From the NCBI GenBank assembly GCA_026120035.1, contig JALRME010000012.1, positions 248,001 to 312,000 on the forward strand: a stretch of DNA of 64,000 bases. Reading direction: 5' to 3'. Below the pieces are notes generated by a model that worked only from the letters and a program-made list of their open reading frames with translations, did not search any database and was not told the DNA's origin. The DNA comes from Coleophoma eucalyptorum (taxonomy: Eukaryota; Ascomycota; Leotiomycetes; Helotiales; Dermateaceae). Below are positions 12,337 through 26,020 of this stretch, one piece after another. Position numbers and translations under genes: made by a program. The stretch's first letter is position 1; every line of letters starts with the position of its first letter.

Positions 12337-12936
12337 GATTTCGGAGTTCTGTAGCGTTCAAGAGGGTGTCGATGGTATATCGGGGCGCTTTTGACCGGCA
12401 GTTGTTGTATTTCTTTGGACAAGAGGGGAAGAATTCGGAATCGGAGATTTCTCTGGAGAATATCTCTCCTTGTGACGTCGCAATTCGTTTGTGTAAGGAG
12501 TGTAGCGAACGCAGCGAATGCAGTTTGCGTAGTGTTAGTGAGCCGTTGTCCACTTAATTGCAAAAGAAGTTCAAGAATCCAGCTGCTGCCCTAGACATCA
12601 TACGGGCGTTCTTCAGGCGAAATTTAGAGAGAAAGACAGGACAAGTGGTGAGGAACGGTTTGAGAGTGAGGGCGTGACGCGATAAGCTAGACATCAGGAA
12701 GATATCCATGCGAAAAACGAGGCTGCAAGGCTGACGAAGCAGGGGCTTCCAGAACATCGAAGGCGAAACGACATTACAGGCAGAACAACAACGTAGCTCT
12801 CTGAAGGCAATGAGCTTCGTATGCTGACTTATTTAGTGGCGCTTCCTCACTCCTTCGCGGTCTCTTAAAAGGACGCCATTGCCTGACATTCAACCTACCG
12901 TGATGCATTATCGCTTTCGCCTCAGCTTCAACCAAG
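12337..12936. promoter_or_regulatory. Divergent promoter UBX gene / ECM29
   Basis: A 600-base region between two divergent ubiquitin-proteasome genes. It contains TGACGTCG at 12473-12480, one base off the palindromic CRE/ATF site, about 140 bases from the UBX start codon. Shared control of the two genes is plausible but not shown. Confidence 0.4.
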
Positions 12937-15900
12937 ATGTCTGCTTCTGCTTCAACCGAGGCCAGGGAACTGGACCTTGTAGGGAAGGTTGAGATGCGAA
13001 TTGCCCTGGCTAGTGATGAGAAGCTGGAATCTGTTTTACGGCCATACTTAGCTCCACTACTGCTGAAGCTGGCTTCTGAACATCAATCAGTTCGCAACAA
13101 GGTAAAGCTTCACGCTTTTGAATTCTTATCGGCCAGTTGCTGACCTATCCAGGTGATCTCGACATGTCAGCACATCAAGGTCCGTCTTGCTGGAAACCAG
13201 TAGGTTTACTTTGATTCCCTGGTATCAAACTAGGTTAACAAAACCAGGTCTATCGTCTTACCGGTGGCTGCTCTCTTAAAGCAGTACAAAGAAAATCCAA
13301 GCTCTGCCATGATTCGCCATTTTGACCTGATGTTCATTCAACAAAGTATCGGGAAACTTTCATCAAAGGTATAGTTATCACAACTGCGCGAATTCGCCAG
13401 ATTATTAATTGGTGCTGACAGGATCAAATGGATCTACTACCAACAATATTGCATGATCTATCTAAAGATGCGGGGAAGCCTACTTGTGCAACCCTTTTTA
13501 ATCTCTTCCTTCGCCTGCTGCCGCAACTTCGCATCCCATTGCGTGGAAGCTCAGAAGACGGCGAATTAAGGCATCAGCTTGGCTTGGATGAGCATATAGC
13601 AGATGCAAAGTTTGTGGCCTCGTGGTTTTCAAAGCTAATGCTATTGACTATCATACGATCGCACCCGGCAACGACAGGAGTGACTTGTCCCGGATTGACT
13701 GTTGAGGAATATGATTTTCTTACCTTAAGTGGGAAGGCCGAAACGTGGGATCCATCCTCACAAGAGGGCCTCAATCTTACCACGACTAAGATAACAGTCT
13801 TGAATTTCTTGACCAGTGGGGCTTTCAACGACGAAGAGCGATTCTTGCCCGCTTTATTTGCCTCTGGAGATTCGAATTCTCGCATTTCTGGTATTGGAGA
13901 TGACATGCTTAAACGATCCACCATGTCTCTGGAAGAGCCCGAGATCATCAAAGATTTGTTTGATATTTACTTCAAACTTAGACCAGCATTACAGACTAGA
14001 ATACTTACTCTTTTGACGAAATCTGCTGTCTCGACGACTTTCCCTCGGCAAATTGTGAAGGTAGTGCAGGAAGGCATTCGGCCAGATGATAACACAAACT
14101 CTCCGGCAAAAGGTTTAGAGACATTGAAGTTCCGCAATGCGTTATTCAACTACATGAATTGGGTATCACGCATTGGGTCGGCAGAGAATTTGGCTCAAGT
14201 AGCACCGCAGCTAGTAGACTTTTTGCGAAGCTTCATTGAAGACCAAGGTTGGCCTATTCCACATGAAAAGTCTTCAGATGCAGCATCGCTTCGAGCTCTA
14301 GGCTATGAGACTTTGGGATCACTGGCCAAAACAACCCCATCAATCTCGGTTGAACCACAGTTATCACTTGTTCGTTGGCTATTTCGATCATTGACAGAAG
14401 AAGGCTCGTCAGATACGATTTTTGTTAGTATCGATGGAGCTCTCGCCAGTCTGCTTAACGCGTTTGCCGGGTCTCTCGATCCTTCCATTAGAGACGCCCT
14501 ACGTCTGTTATTACTTAAGTACATGACACAGCCAGAAGGGGATGAGGTTGTAAGAAGTGCACGTTTTGCAACCGTTCGTTGGGCAAACCGGTGCCTAGAG
14601 TACAACGATATCGTCGGACGCTGGATAGATCTTCTTGCCCTTAAAGGGCATACAGACGAACGCAGTGACGTAGTAGAAGAAGGGTCGAAGGGACTAGTAG
14701 GTCCCCATTTATCAAACTCTAAGTCTCTAATACTTATTTACAATAGGATCCTTATTGGTATAGGCTGCTCAATTCTTCTGGCATGTCTGCAGACTGTCCT
14801 CTCCCAGATTGGAGTGAGATGGTGAAAGTTTTCTTCACCAGTCATCCATTGCTAGAAGATTCTTACGTGGCCAACGGTATGAAGAGCGGCATGGAGGTTG
14901 ATAGTGTGTCTGTGTTCGGAAACTTCAGCGGGTTTAAGATGAACGCTTTCGCATCCGCTGTAGCATATTGTCAGCGCATGCTCTTTTTGAAGGCTCTCGA
15001 GAATGCCGACACACCACTTGAAATTAACGCCGACTGGGAACGACAACTTGATGTCCTCTACCGCACAGACAAGGTGTCTCGAAACGCCATGAGAAGTCAT
15101 GTTCACAATATAGAAGAAGATGCACTATGCATCTATTTGACTGCAGCATTTGAAGGCATGCTCCGCAACGATGGAAATGGCCTAGGAGATTGCGGCAAGT
15201 GCTTCATTCAGGTGGCGTCACTTGCACCGAGTGGAGCAATTGGCCGCCTCTCTGACCGATCAATGGATCTTCTTCCATCGGTGAGGTCAAATAACGTAGC
15301 CACACGATTTATTGCTTCACAGGCATTAGGAATGTTAGCCGCGCACCCATCAAGAAGTCCCGAATCGCTACAAAGTATTATAAAAGCACTTCTTACAGAT
15401 ATGAAGCCATGGGCTTCAGCTGTTGGAGCAGAAGCTAGCAAGGTCCACGGCTCCATACTTGGCCTAGGATTTATCTTGAGCCGAGCCTCCTATTACGGAC
15501 GAGTTGCTGAGATTGACTCGGGACTTTTAGAGCAGGTTCTTGCGACAATTCTGGAGGCTCTCGCTGGCGCAAAAGATGCCTCCACGAAAGAGGCGATATT
15601 TAATGCCATTGGCCAGCTGAGCAGCGCTGGTATAATCAATGAATCAGCAATCAATTTGTCGACCCTGAAGGTCGAGGGTGTAATTGAAATTCTTGAAGCG
15701 GAGGCTAAGAAGAGCAATGAGAAGGCAATATCATGCCTTGGACGTTTGGCCCTTGCCTTTGACGAAGAAGAAGATGCGGATGGTAAAGCCAAAGGGCCAC
15801 TTCAGTCGATCCTTGACACTTTGCTTGGCCTGTACGAGCTCAAACAAGCAGAAACACACTTCTCAATTGGGGAGGCGATCAGCTGTGCTGCTGCTGCATG

Positions 15901-18664
15901 GGATTCAGACGTCCTTAGTCTAAGCTTAGATGTTGATGTTGCGTTCGTGGGTCGAAGGAAGCGCTCGAAGCTCTTAGTGCACTTGATGGAAAAGCTGCTG
16001 AAAGATTGCAAAACTACGAAGCCTTCTTTGAAGAAGGCTTCTGGTATCTGGCTATTCTGCTTGATCCAGTATTCTGGACATCTCGAAGAAATCCAGGCAC
16101 GTCTCAGAGAATGTCAGAGTTCGTTCATGGCCTTGCTAACAGCTCGAGATGAGCTTGTGCAAGAGACTGCTTCGCGTGGATTGAGCCTTGTCTATGAGCA
16201 AGGTGACAAAGAGCTCAAAGAAAAACTAGTCAAAGACCTTGTGGCTTCATTTACAGGATCAAGTACAGCACTCAAAGTTGATGAGGAAACCGAGTTATTC
16301 GAGCCTGGAGCTTTGCCAACTGGCGAGGGAAAATCCGTCACCTCATACAAAGATATCATTTCATTGGCCAATGAAGTGGGAGACCAGAGCTTGGTTTATA
16401 AGTTCATGTCTTTGGCCTCAAATGCTGCTACCTGGTCCACACGTGCTGCATTTGGGAGATTTGGATTGAGCAACATCTTGTCGGAATCGGAAGTCGATCC
16501 AAAACTCTATCCAAAGTTGTACCGATACCGCTTCGACCCTAACCCGAATGTACAACGATCGATGAATGACATCTGGAGTGCACTTGTCAAAGATTCCACT
16601 GCCACGATCAACCAGTATTTCGATGAGATACTTGCTGATCTCTTGAAGAGTATCGTAGGCAAGGAGTGGAGAACGAGACAAGCGAGTTGCGCTGCGATTG
16701 CAGACCTCGTGCAAGGTCGAGAATTTGAGAAGTACGAAAAGCACCTATCGGATATCTGGCATGCAGCTTTCAAAGTCATGGATGATATCAAAGGCTCTGT
16801 CCGGGAAGCGGCGTCGTCCTTGAGCAAAGTCCTCACGGGTATTCTGGTTCGACAAGTTGAAGCTGGGACCTCGTCGAAGAGCGCCCATGGAATGCTGAAA
16901 CAGGTATTACCATTTTTGCTCTCTGGCCAAGGCTTGGAAAGCTCGGCAAAAGACGTACGGGAGTTTGCAACCTATACAGTTTACAGGTTGATCAATAAAG
17001 GGGGCAAGGTACTCTTACCTTTCGTACCTGATTTAGTTGAGCAGCTCCTGAACCTTCTGAGCACGATGGAAGTTGAGGGAATTGATTATCTCTACCTGAG
17101 AGCTGCCCAATACAACTTGACAGAGGAGAAAATCGACAATGCTCGCTCAACCGCCGTCAGTCATTCCCCGTTGATGGACTCAATTGAGAGATGTCTTGAT
17201 ATTCTCGATGAGGAGCAGATGGCACTATTAAGTCCACGATTGGAAAATGTGATTAAAACATCTATTGGAATGCCTTCAAAGGTTGGCTGTGCAGGTGTAC
17301 TTGTCAGTCTTGCAACTAGGCATTCTTTCGTATTCAAGCCACACGCAGATACTTTTTTGAAAGTCATAGAAAAAGCTGTCTTAGATCGAAACAACGCGGT
17401 CAGTGCTGCTTACGCACGATCTGCCGGGTATCTGGCAAGGCTTGGTTCAGATAAGTCGCTCTTGAGACTTGCGACATATTCCAAAGACTTATATTTGAAC
17501 GCGGAAGATGAAAGCAAGCGACAAGTCTCTGCGGACATAATCTACGCTGTATCTAAATTCGCCACGGATCGGTTCAATGCCTTAGCTGCAGACTTTCTGC
17601 CTTTTGTCTTCTTCGCCAAACACGATCTGGACGAACATGTGAAGGAACACTTTGAAAAGACTTGGAGTGAGAATGTCGGTGGTTCTCGTGCCGTTCTGCT
17701 TTATTCTAAGGAGATCAATGATCTGGCTGTAGAGCGGTTGGAGTCACCAAGATGGACAATCAAGCACACGGCCGCTCTTACCATTGCTGATGTTGTTTCT
17801 TCCTCTGGAACGGAGCTCAGTAAACCAAATGCTACAGCCATCTGGCCGGCTCTAGAAAAGGCTCTCGCGCTGAAGACCTTTGACGGCAAAGAGAAAGTAT
17901 TGGATGCATTTGTACAGTTTTCAAAGTCTGGAAAATTGCTATGGAATGAAGAGCCTAGTATTGCGGCAACCATGAAAAAGATTGCCATTCGAGAAGCAAA
18001 GCGAAACAACGATGCTTATCGGCCTCACGCATTTTCAAGCTTGGGCGAGTATAGTGAAGCTCGAATAGATATCGATATGTTTGATGAAGTCTATAACATC
18101 ATTACTCCAATACTTGAGGAGTTTGTCAGCGAGGATAAAATGGATACTTCCGAAGACGGTAAATCGGCGGGGAAGTCCACAGAATCTGCCACAATCACAG
18201 CTGGGATTACAGCCCTATTTCGAGCGGTCAACATCAAGCACTTAGATCCCTCACCACTGGCCCATCTTCCCAAACTTCTTGAATTGGTCAAGACAGTCCT
18301 CGCAAGTTCAAAATGCACTATTGCAACTCGAGCAGCATTGTACGAGCGAATGAAACCTCTCTTTGACGGACTTCGCAAAACGACTCAATTAGCAGAAACA
18401 AGTCGGTACGAATTAGCGCTTGGCTACTTCATAGCTCTTGAGCTTCCGAGCGGTGCGGGCAGCGAGAGCATACGAGGAAAGCGTGGCGATGCGGCTGAGA
18501 TGGTCGTTCTTGCGCTCGAAGATGGTGTGTTTGGTCTGCCTGGAGAGGGTAGAGAGGATTGCAAGAATAAGATGAAGGAGCTCTTGCGAGAGGGAAGGAG
18601 TAATGAACGTTCGCCGAGCGTGCAAAAGATTCTCGATAAAGCTTTGAAGGCTTTCCAGAAATGA
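12937..18664 (+). CDS. ECM29: Proteasome-associated HEAT-repeat protein ECM29
   Basis: Five exons: 12937-13101, 13153-13199, 13248-13368, 13422-14696 and 14747-18664 (1841 residues; yeast 1868, human about 1845). ECM29 binds 26S proteasomes, tethers core to regulatory particle and marks faulty particles. The N-terminus (MRIALASDEKLESVLRPYL..) and the joined residues VISTCQHIKVR match the family, and helical HEAT-type repeats run through the whole length. The fourth intron (14697-14746) is needed to join EEGSKGL to DPYWYRLLNSS; reading through it gives an unrelated tail. The first three introns are all short (51, 48 and 53 bases) and fall within the first 430 bases of the gene. It ends in helical, Lys-rich sequence. 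Confident on family and length. Confidence 0.95.
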
Positions 18665-19615
18665 GGTGAGGTTGTTTGAGGTAGATGCGAAGCTTAGGAG
18701 TAGCTTAGTTGGTAAATACAGATACGCGATAACTCATATAGATTATTCTTTTACGATCCATAGATTTCGTTACTCACGCTACCTTCACTCATCCATCTAC
18801 AATCATCTACGATCATCTGAGTCGATTCGCGAGGTTATGCTGCATTAAATATAGAATATATCACAAACCCGCCTCCAACTTCTTCAAATTGATTCAAAAC
18901 GGAAAAGAACTCTCTAGCTCGGGGGAACCAGCGCTCGATCCTCAGAAATAAAGAATTGAAACCAACAGACCATCCCCTTTTTTAACTTTCCCCTTTCTCC
19001 CTTTCTCTTTTTCTCCCTTTCCTCAGTTGCACAAACTACGCGTCCCAACCTATACGAGATATTGTATATGCAGGTGCATATCATGCTTTGTTCATACATA
19101 TACATGTAGACAATATATAGTCGCATACTCGCAAACAGAGTACTTCTGCAAGATAATTCCTTATTTCGTGGGGGTGGTTTTTTATTCTTTGCTTTTTTTT
19201 CTGCTCCTTTCTTTAAATTTCGTTACCAGATACTCGGGGACATGCAAGCGAGCTGCTCCTGCATGTCCTTCATACCCTACCGCCTACCATACCGTGTCTT
19301 CTGCAGTTTTCTCCGATTGGGACCTTGGTACTTCGGAGCAATGTCCGTCAGTCCGAATTCTGAAATTATGATGTGTAAGGCGACAGGTAAGGGAGAAGTA
19401 TAAGGCTATGCAGTGCGGCAGGAGATTGCACTCGCATTTCTAGAAGTCCGAAAAATGAAGGGGGTTGTTAGATTAGATGAACGTAAAGTCTCCATGTTTG
19501 CCTTATTTAGGGATATTCTCCCTAGTCACTCATAAGTCCTAGTAGTTTAATTGTCGTTTTAGTTCGCTAAAGCCATAGACAAGCAATATTGGTTATTGTC
19601 TCAAAGGTTGGGTAT
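18665..19615. other. Convergent intergenic region ECM29 / monooxygenase
   Basis: 950 bases between convergent genes. It contains pyrimidine-rich stretches (about 18975-19023 and 19180-19210) and AT-rich sequence. No coding or RNA gene recognised. Confidence 0.55.
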
Positions 19616-21449
19616 CTACTTTTCACCTAACACCAAAAATCTCTCAAAATACCTCTCCATCTCCCCCACCGCCATCGCATCCAGGGCACAAATCATGCCA
19701 ATCCACCCATCGGGTCTAAGTACAACGATACTTCCTTTCTTAACATCGACTCCATATCGCAGATACGCTGTTGTTGTAGCATCGTCATAGAAGACTTTCC
19801 CCAGTGGTTGCACGCCTAGGAGTTCATAAGCGGATGGGCCACTTCGGGACGGGACTGTAAGCCAGGAGATTGGAAGTGGAGTTTTTGATGTTGATGTTGG
19901 AGAGATAATTGAGGTGAGTGCTGCTGCGGTAAAGGATTTCAGAGAGTTAGAGGTATAGGTTGGGTCGCCAGAGAAGACAACAACGTAGAAGCACGCACTG
20001 TTTGGCGTTTCACGGTGTAGGCGTGTGATTTCGAGCGTTCCCGGCTTGAGCAATTTCACGTCGGGGCCACGCTGACCTGGTTTGAGAATTGAGTTCTTTG
20101 ATGCAGAAGTTATAGAGCTCTCAACATTCAGCAGGTTTCTCTCGTATGCGATTCCTAACCCTGTCGTGAAGGTTGCTGCTTCTGCCATCACCACACCGAG
20201 AATTTCGTTTGGATCTGTATTCGGATCGCCCTTCCACCCAAGCGGTAGTTGCATCGTCATGAGACGTGAGATATCCTTGTCGTAGTTAATCAGCTTCTGA
20301 ACATTAGGTAGACGCTCGCTCTCATAGGTCTGCAACAGTGAAGGATCAGCCAATCCTCTTAGAACCATTGAGAGTTTCCAGCCTAAGTTCACGGAGTCAT
20401 GCATCCCGGTATTCATGCCCTGTGCAGCTCCAGAACTATGGGTGTGACAAGCATCACCGGCAAGAAAAACGCAGTCCTTAACAAAGAAGTTTCTGGCTAT
20501 CCTCTGACCGACAGAGTAGACTGTGAACCAGTCGACTTGCTTGAACTCGAGCTTGAAAGGCTTTACGGATGCAATTGCCTCTGCTACTGCGGCTGCCTCG
20601 TTGAATTCTGCATAGTCTTTCTGTCGCTCGGCCGTGAATGCAAAACCTATTCGTGTCGCGCCGTGATCTAATGCTGCCCAGAGAACATTGCCGTGGGTTG
20701 GTGACTCGATGGCTCCGTAAACGCGGTTCTTAGGCATGTCTGTCTCAATAATGCCATCGATGCGTACCCATTTGTCTTCGGTGGTCTCGCCATCGAAAGG
20801 AATTTGGAGAGCTCGACGCACAAATGATCGCCCTCCGTCAGCTCCGATTAGATATTTGCACTTGATGGTAGAGCTCATGCCAGTTAGGCCATCTTTGACC
20901 ACAGCCGTGACTCGGCACCCATCCTTAGGTATAGTCTCAGCAACATGCATACTCATGAGTTCAGCAGGAGCTTCGAGATGGACTCCCAATTCTCTCAGTC
21001 TCCTCCTAAAGATCTCTTCTTGATACTTCTGGCGAAGTACCAGCGCAAAGTCCCATTGGGTATCCTTCATTTCTTCCATGAAAGCCCATCCTCTGCCAGC
21101 AACTTCTTTGCCATGCGGATCATAACTGACAGTACTTCTACACGCAAAGCACTCTTGCGCAAGCTCGTCTGCCAGACCGAGCTGATCTAGCATCTCTGTA
21201 CTGCGGGGATATAGAGTGATCGCTCGGCCGTACTGGTCTTGACTTGACTTGGCATGTTTCTCGATGATGGTGACCGAAACGCCACCGAACTTGGCCAGTT
21301 GAAAGGCCGTTACCAGACCTGAGGCAGTCAGAAACAATCTCACACTCATAACCTGTCGACTTGAGAGAGAAGAGCCACTTACCCACTGGGCCACCGCCAA
21401 CGATGAGTACATCGCACATGCGACTTTCTTGCTGGGCAATACTTCCCAT
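19616..21449 (-). CDS. FAD-dependent aromatic monooxygenase
   Basis: Two exons, 21383-21449 and 19616-21318 (589 residues). The first exon ends in the dinucleotide-binding motif VLIVGGGPVG, completed across a 64-base intron to GLVTAFQLAKFG. The second conserved motif (CVFLAGDACHTHSSGAAQGM) and the RxxR-like arginines mark group A flavin monooxygenases of the phenol hydroxylase/PHBH superfamily. The last 150 residues look like the thioredoxin-like C-terminal domain of phenol 2-monooxygenases. The start MGSIAQQ was chosen because it leads straight into the FAD fold; an in-frame Met at 21530 would add 27 residues. The long open frame upstream of 21318 in exon 2's frame is a shadow. Substrate unknown; phenolic or other aromatic rings are likely. 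Confidence 0.9.
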
Positions 21450-24120
21450 GTTCTTCTGCTGGCCGCGGGAGAGAGATGATAAAGAGATAGAGATAAGCAG
21501 AATGCTAGACGGCTGGGAGGAAGGATGCAAAGACGAGGGGGGACGGGTTGAGAGGGTAGTGGGGTAAAGCTTATAAGAGGACGGGACGAGGGTAGAGATG
21601 AGAGCTTGAGGAGAAAGACAATGGCACCCAGAGCAGGCAAAAGATCATCTGGTGCTATAGCCTATTTATTATAAAAGTAGAATCAAGTACGCGCAGGAGT
21701 AGGAGTAGGCTCGGCTTGGATAGGAGCTCCGTCAGTAAGGCCCAACTGATAATCCAATCCAGCCTCGAGGGAGACAAGACTAGCTGAGGATGCAAGCCAC
21801 CGGGTATATCGCACCACTTTCTTTTCGAGAAGCCCCAACTCCATCCATGCGGATATCAGGTACTGTGCTCTCAACAGCAAGGGGGCCGTCATGGCTGGCC
21901 CGACGGAGACTTCCATCTGCTCGTGTTGGCGAGTGGCCAGAGATATGGGAGCCGAGTATCGTGCTGGACCGTGTGTGTGGATTGGGTGAAAGGGCTTGCA
22001 GCCGTTGACCGGGGAATCCTTGTGTCCCATGATGCTTGACGTCGTTGAGTGGGCATGTCAATCACTGATGGAGCTGGTATGGGGGCATTGGTGGTGGTGG
22101 TGGAGTTGATGGTGGTAGTGGTGGTGATGAGACGAAAGGACCTCCTCCATACTGGGGTGATAAAGTCACGAGTAGTCAGGATGCACCTGCATTGCGGCTT
22201 GCGCTTCCTTGAACAACCTCTACGGGCGGTGCTGCCGATGACCAAAGAAAGGACGAGATGATATCAAGCAAATCACTCGACAGTGCGGCGCCAGTGGTTT
22301 GGCCGATTCGGGTTCTGGAGAACGCCAGATCGTTCGGATATCGGGTACCTTAGGCTATACTATTGCGACTTGGCGTGCTCCAGCAAGGATACCAGACAAT
22401 ATTGTCCTGTATTGAGTTGTGTTGTGGTTGTCTGGTGTGCATGCATGGCTGAAAGCATGCCTGCAATGTCCCTCTGGATGGCTAAACTGTTTACTCATCG
22501 TAATGGATTCGATGTCCCCTCTGTTCAAGACCTTTTCCCCCTTTCGCCTCGTTTTCGGGCGATAGAGCAGAATCGCAAGATGCATCCTCCCTTCCACTCT
22601 TGCCGTTGAACGTTGCGGAACCAAGCAACAAGCCACCAACTCCAACCACCCTTGTGGCGCCCGTATCACTTCACGTTTAGCAACTCAACCCGCCACAGAG
22701 CAAACGGCTCTTCCGAAAATAAAAGGATACTTTGGTGGGGTTCGGTCTCACCGCATATCAATCCCATAAGAAATATATCCGTTTTCCTGCGTCATAATCA
22801 CTGAACTTTCCGACTAGAAAACGGTTCATTCTCGGTCAACACGTGTAGCTATGCAGACGGAAGTATGTTTCCGTGCGGCCATGGGACCCCCCCCCCCCTG
22901 GGGGTTGTCATTGTGCTCACCAAAGCAGGATTATCTGCTGACGAAAGAACCCCATTCTTAGGGCTCTTAGATAATCTGATTGAAAATAACCTTAATCATT
23001 TTTACATACCTGCAGGAATCAATGCAGTTCTTGACTTGCTAATACGAGACTTTCACGTGTGTCGGGGTATTAATGTTTTTTTGTTTTTTTTCTCAACTTG
23101 AATATATCTTGGTACTTGGGCCTATAGCACTGTGTTATTCCATATCCCATTTCCAATATCGCCCGAAAATAAAAAACCACGAGATAGATAAGATATCCTC
23201 GGCTCTCCCACTCTGGAGCATCAATAAAACAGCCTCAAGGCATAGATAGTGGGGAAAAGGAAATCATCTTTTCTAGTTTCTCACGACTTAGTGTCTCCAT
23301 GCGGAAGCATGTTTCCACATGCCACCTGCGGCCTTGGCCAAGAAAGAAAACACAGGGAGCCTAGAAAACAAATCTGCGTGAAGTCCGATTGAGTTTCACT
23401 ATGAAATCCAAGGACAAAACAACTACGTACATACATACATACATACATACATACATACATACATACATACATACATGCACTTACTAAGTACCCTGCGTCC
23501 TGCCTTACCATGGTATGCCCTATGCAAGTGGGTGATCGTCGGTACGGTAACATACTGGAACCATCCAGGCTGAACCCACGAGCGTCGCTAAACCGCTTCA
23601 GAAGCAGTTAGGCGGTCGCCTGTTTCTCACAACCCAGAGCTGAGCGAGAGATTCGTACCCCTCGTGCAATGCACAGAGGCCATGTAACTCCCCGTCTCTT
23701 GTCAGACTACGCAGTAGTGGGTGAGGACTTAAAGCGGTGTCTTCCCCGACCCTGGTCCGGTTGCGATGGAGAGTTCAGAAGGTTCAAGCCGGATGCAAGC
23801 ATCCTTTGACACGCAACACAAAAAGCAACATTCGAGCTTGAGGTTTCTGTTACCCATGTTTTTTAGTCACCGCGAGGAAATTTAAGGAAACCTGTTTGTA
23901 ACCGTAAGAGAGTCCAGGGAAGCATGCTTCAGTGACTACCCCCCTCGGGTTCGAAAGTCCTATTTAGGTAGGCAGGAAGTGGGGGATCGGGGAGATCGAA
24001 TACTGAGTTATTGTTGACTTCAACAATTCAGCCTGTACGAAGCCGAGTATCATGTCAAGTTAAGCGACACAGCCCAGGAAATATGCAGTATGATGTATAT
24101 TATTCACCAAAAAGTAGCAA
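21450..24120. other. 2.7 kb gap, no firm gene
   Basis: Between the monooxygenase start and the hydantoinase stop. It holds a C12 run (22887-22898) followed by TGGGGG, and an ACAT microsatellite (listed). On the minus strand at 21683-22260 there are Pro/His-rich frames whose composition is partly coding-like, but I could not assemble a convincing gene from them. The promoter of the monooxygenase must lie at the left end. No tRNA was recognised although a GGTTCGAAAGTCC string near 23948 was inspected. Confidence 0.5.
23428..23476. repeat. (TACA)12 microsatellite
   Basis: Twelve uninterrupted tetranucleotide units in gene-free DNA. Likely length-variable between strains. Confidence 0.95.
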
Positions 24121-25751
24121 CTAGAACTTCTCCACACTCCACTCCTCCTCACTGATGGGACCCGCAAGAGAAGAGACATCTCGCTTCAAGAACTGTCCAT
24201 AGCCCTTCTTACCAACCAAGCCACCATTCTCCTTATCCCAAACAACTTGCCCTCTCAGTACGGTATACCTCGGCCATTGCTTCATAGTTCGGCCCTCATA
24301 TGGGGTATAATCAACATTATGATGCAACATTGAGTTGGTGAGTTCGAACTCCTTCATGCCATCCGGATACCAGATGGTAAGATCGGCATCGCTGACACCA
24401 GGGATCAGAGCCCCCTTCTGCGGGTATAGACCGTACAGCTTTGCAGCGTTAGTCGATGTGACCTCGACGAACTTCTGGAGTGGGAGACGATTAGCGGACA
24501 GAGCGAGGGACATGCGTGTCTCCAAGCCTGGACAGCCGTTGGGAATATATTTGAAGTGACCATTGGGGTATTCGTCATTGATGCAAGCCTTCTTTCCAAT
24601 CTCAGTGTCATCGTACAGGAAAGGGCAGTGATCAGAGCTTAGGACGGTGAAAGTGCCATTCTCAAGTCCTTGCCAGATACCCTCATGGTCTTGCTCACCC
24701 TCTCGAGGCGGTGGACTGCAGACACACTTAGCACCTTCGAAGCCTGGCTTGTCCAGATCCTTCCGGGTGAGAAAGAGGTACTGCGGACATGTCTCTGCAT
24801 AAACTGGTAGCCCTTTCTTTTGGGCTTCTGAAATATGGTTCGCCGCAGTTGGTGACGAGACATGGACAATAAGGATAGGCACATCGATGAAACTGCTGAG
24901 ACTGATAGCTCTGTACGTTGCTTCGATCTCGGCAACTGGAGGGTGACTGGTAACGTGATACTTGGGAGCGAAGAGTTTCTTCTCTTCAAGCTTCTTGATG
25001 GTCCAATCAATGATTGCTCCGTTCTCAGCATGGATCATGGTAACAATCTTCTGCTTCCTAGCCTCGAATAGCACATCTAGGATCTCTGAATCCTGGAGCT
25101 GCAAAGCCTCATAAGTCATGTAAATCTTGAGCGAAGAGATTCCTGCTTCCCTCAAGGCCTCAAATTCTGAGATGGCCTTGGGACCTGCATTCGAACAGAT
25201 TAAGTGAAAGGAGTAATCGCTATAGCAATTGTCACGAGCCCTCTCGTGAGTTTCTTCCAAGGCAGCGAGTAATGAAGGCTCGCTCTTACGTTGTGGTGCG
25301 AAGGTTATAACGGTTGTCTGAAATTGTAAGCTCATATGCTTCAATTCTTCTGCCAGTATTGCTTACCGTTCCGCCAGCAATGGCTGACCTGGTGCCTGTC
25401 TCATAGTTGTCTGCACTTCGGCCTTTGCCGAAAAGAGCTGGTTCAGCTATTGAGAAGTCAGAAAGTAAACAGCTAGGAGGAGAAAGCGAACTTCATACCA
25501 AGATGAACATGTGCATCAACACCACCTGGCTACCACAACAGTCAGCAAAGAAGTCTCAAGTGAAGGGACTGTCAGCTTACCATGACCATACCACCCTGTG
25601 CATCTATAATCTTTGTAGCACTAGCACCATCCAACCCTCCCCTAGGAACCAGCTTTGCAATCTTGCCATCCTTCACAGCAATATCACTCTGCTCTGTCTT
25701 GTCATGATGAACAACGAGGCCATTGAGAACCACCAAATCATAGTCAGCCAT
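24121..25751 (-). CDS. Dihydropyrimidinase / hydantoinase
   Basis: Four exons: 25581-25751, 25499-25529, 25367-25446 and 24121-25317 (492 residues). A zinc amidohydrolase that opens the ring of dihydropyrimidines or hydantoins to N-carbamoyl amino acids. All key residues are visible: metal-binding HVH in GGVDAHVHL (exon 2, only 31 bases), the lysine expected to be carboxylated in SLKIYMTY, His in MIHAENG, His in LIVHVSS and the catalytic Asp in LSSDHCPF. Length fits the family (about 490-520). The start MADYDLVVLNG was preferred to an in-frame Met at 25829 because it begins the small beta-sandwich. It lies head-to-head with a carbamoyl amidohydrolase that would use its product. Whether uracil or thymine breakdown or a hydantoin is the true substrate cannot be told. 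Confidence 0.93.
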
Positions 25752-25925
25752 GATGCTCAAAAATACAACGTTGCAATGGTTTGGTGCTTGATCTGGGTAT
25801 GAGCAAGGCCCTGCAGGAGTCCGCAACATGCATAATATTTGAAGGCATTGAGACGGCGTCTTAAGGCGTACCCACCTTTGGGAATGCAGCTTCTTGTTCG
25901 CCAGTTGCTATTTTGTTGCGAAGTC

Positions 25926-25941
25926 CTTATCTTACCTTATC
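25926..25941 (-). promoter_or_regulatory. Two HGATAR sites (AreA/NIT2-type)
   Basis: Read on the minus strand these are CGATAAG and AGATAAG, spaced 10 bases start to start. Closely spaced HGATAR pairs are typical of fungal nitrogen-catabolite promoters. Location inside the hydantoinase/carbamoylase promoter fits nitrogen release from ring compounds. Binding is inferred. Confidence 0.6.
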
Positions 25942-26020
25942 GCCCGAGGGGTAAAAGCCCCTCAGGGTGTTCCTAGCAAAGTGGCCTGAATTGGCTGGGA
26001 AAATTAATGGCGGCGCCCCC

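Noticed and set aside
12473..12480. Full CRE site in the UBX/ECM29 promoter
   Set aside because: Reads TGACGTCG, one base off the palindrome, so it is kept only as a weak note.
23930..23970. GGTTCGAAAGTCC string resembling a tRNA T-loop
   Set aside because: No matching acceptor or anticodon stem could be found around it.
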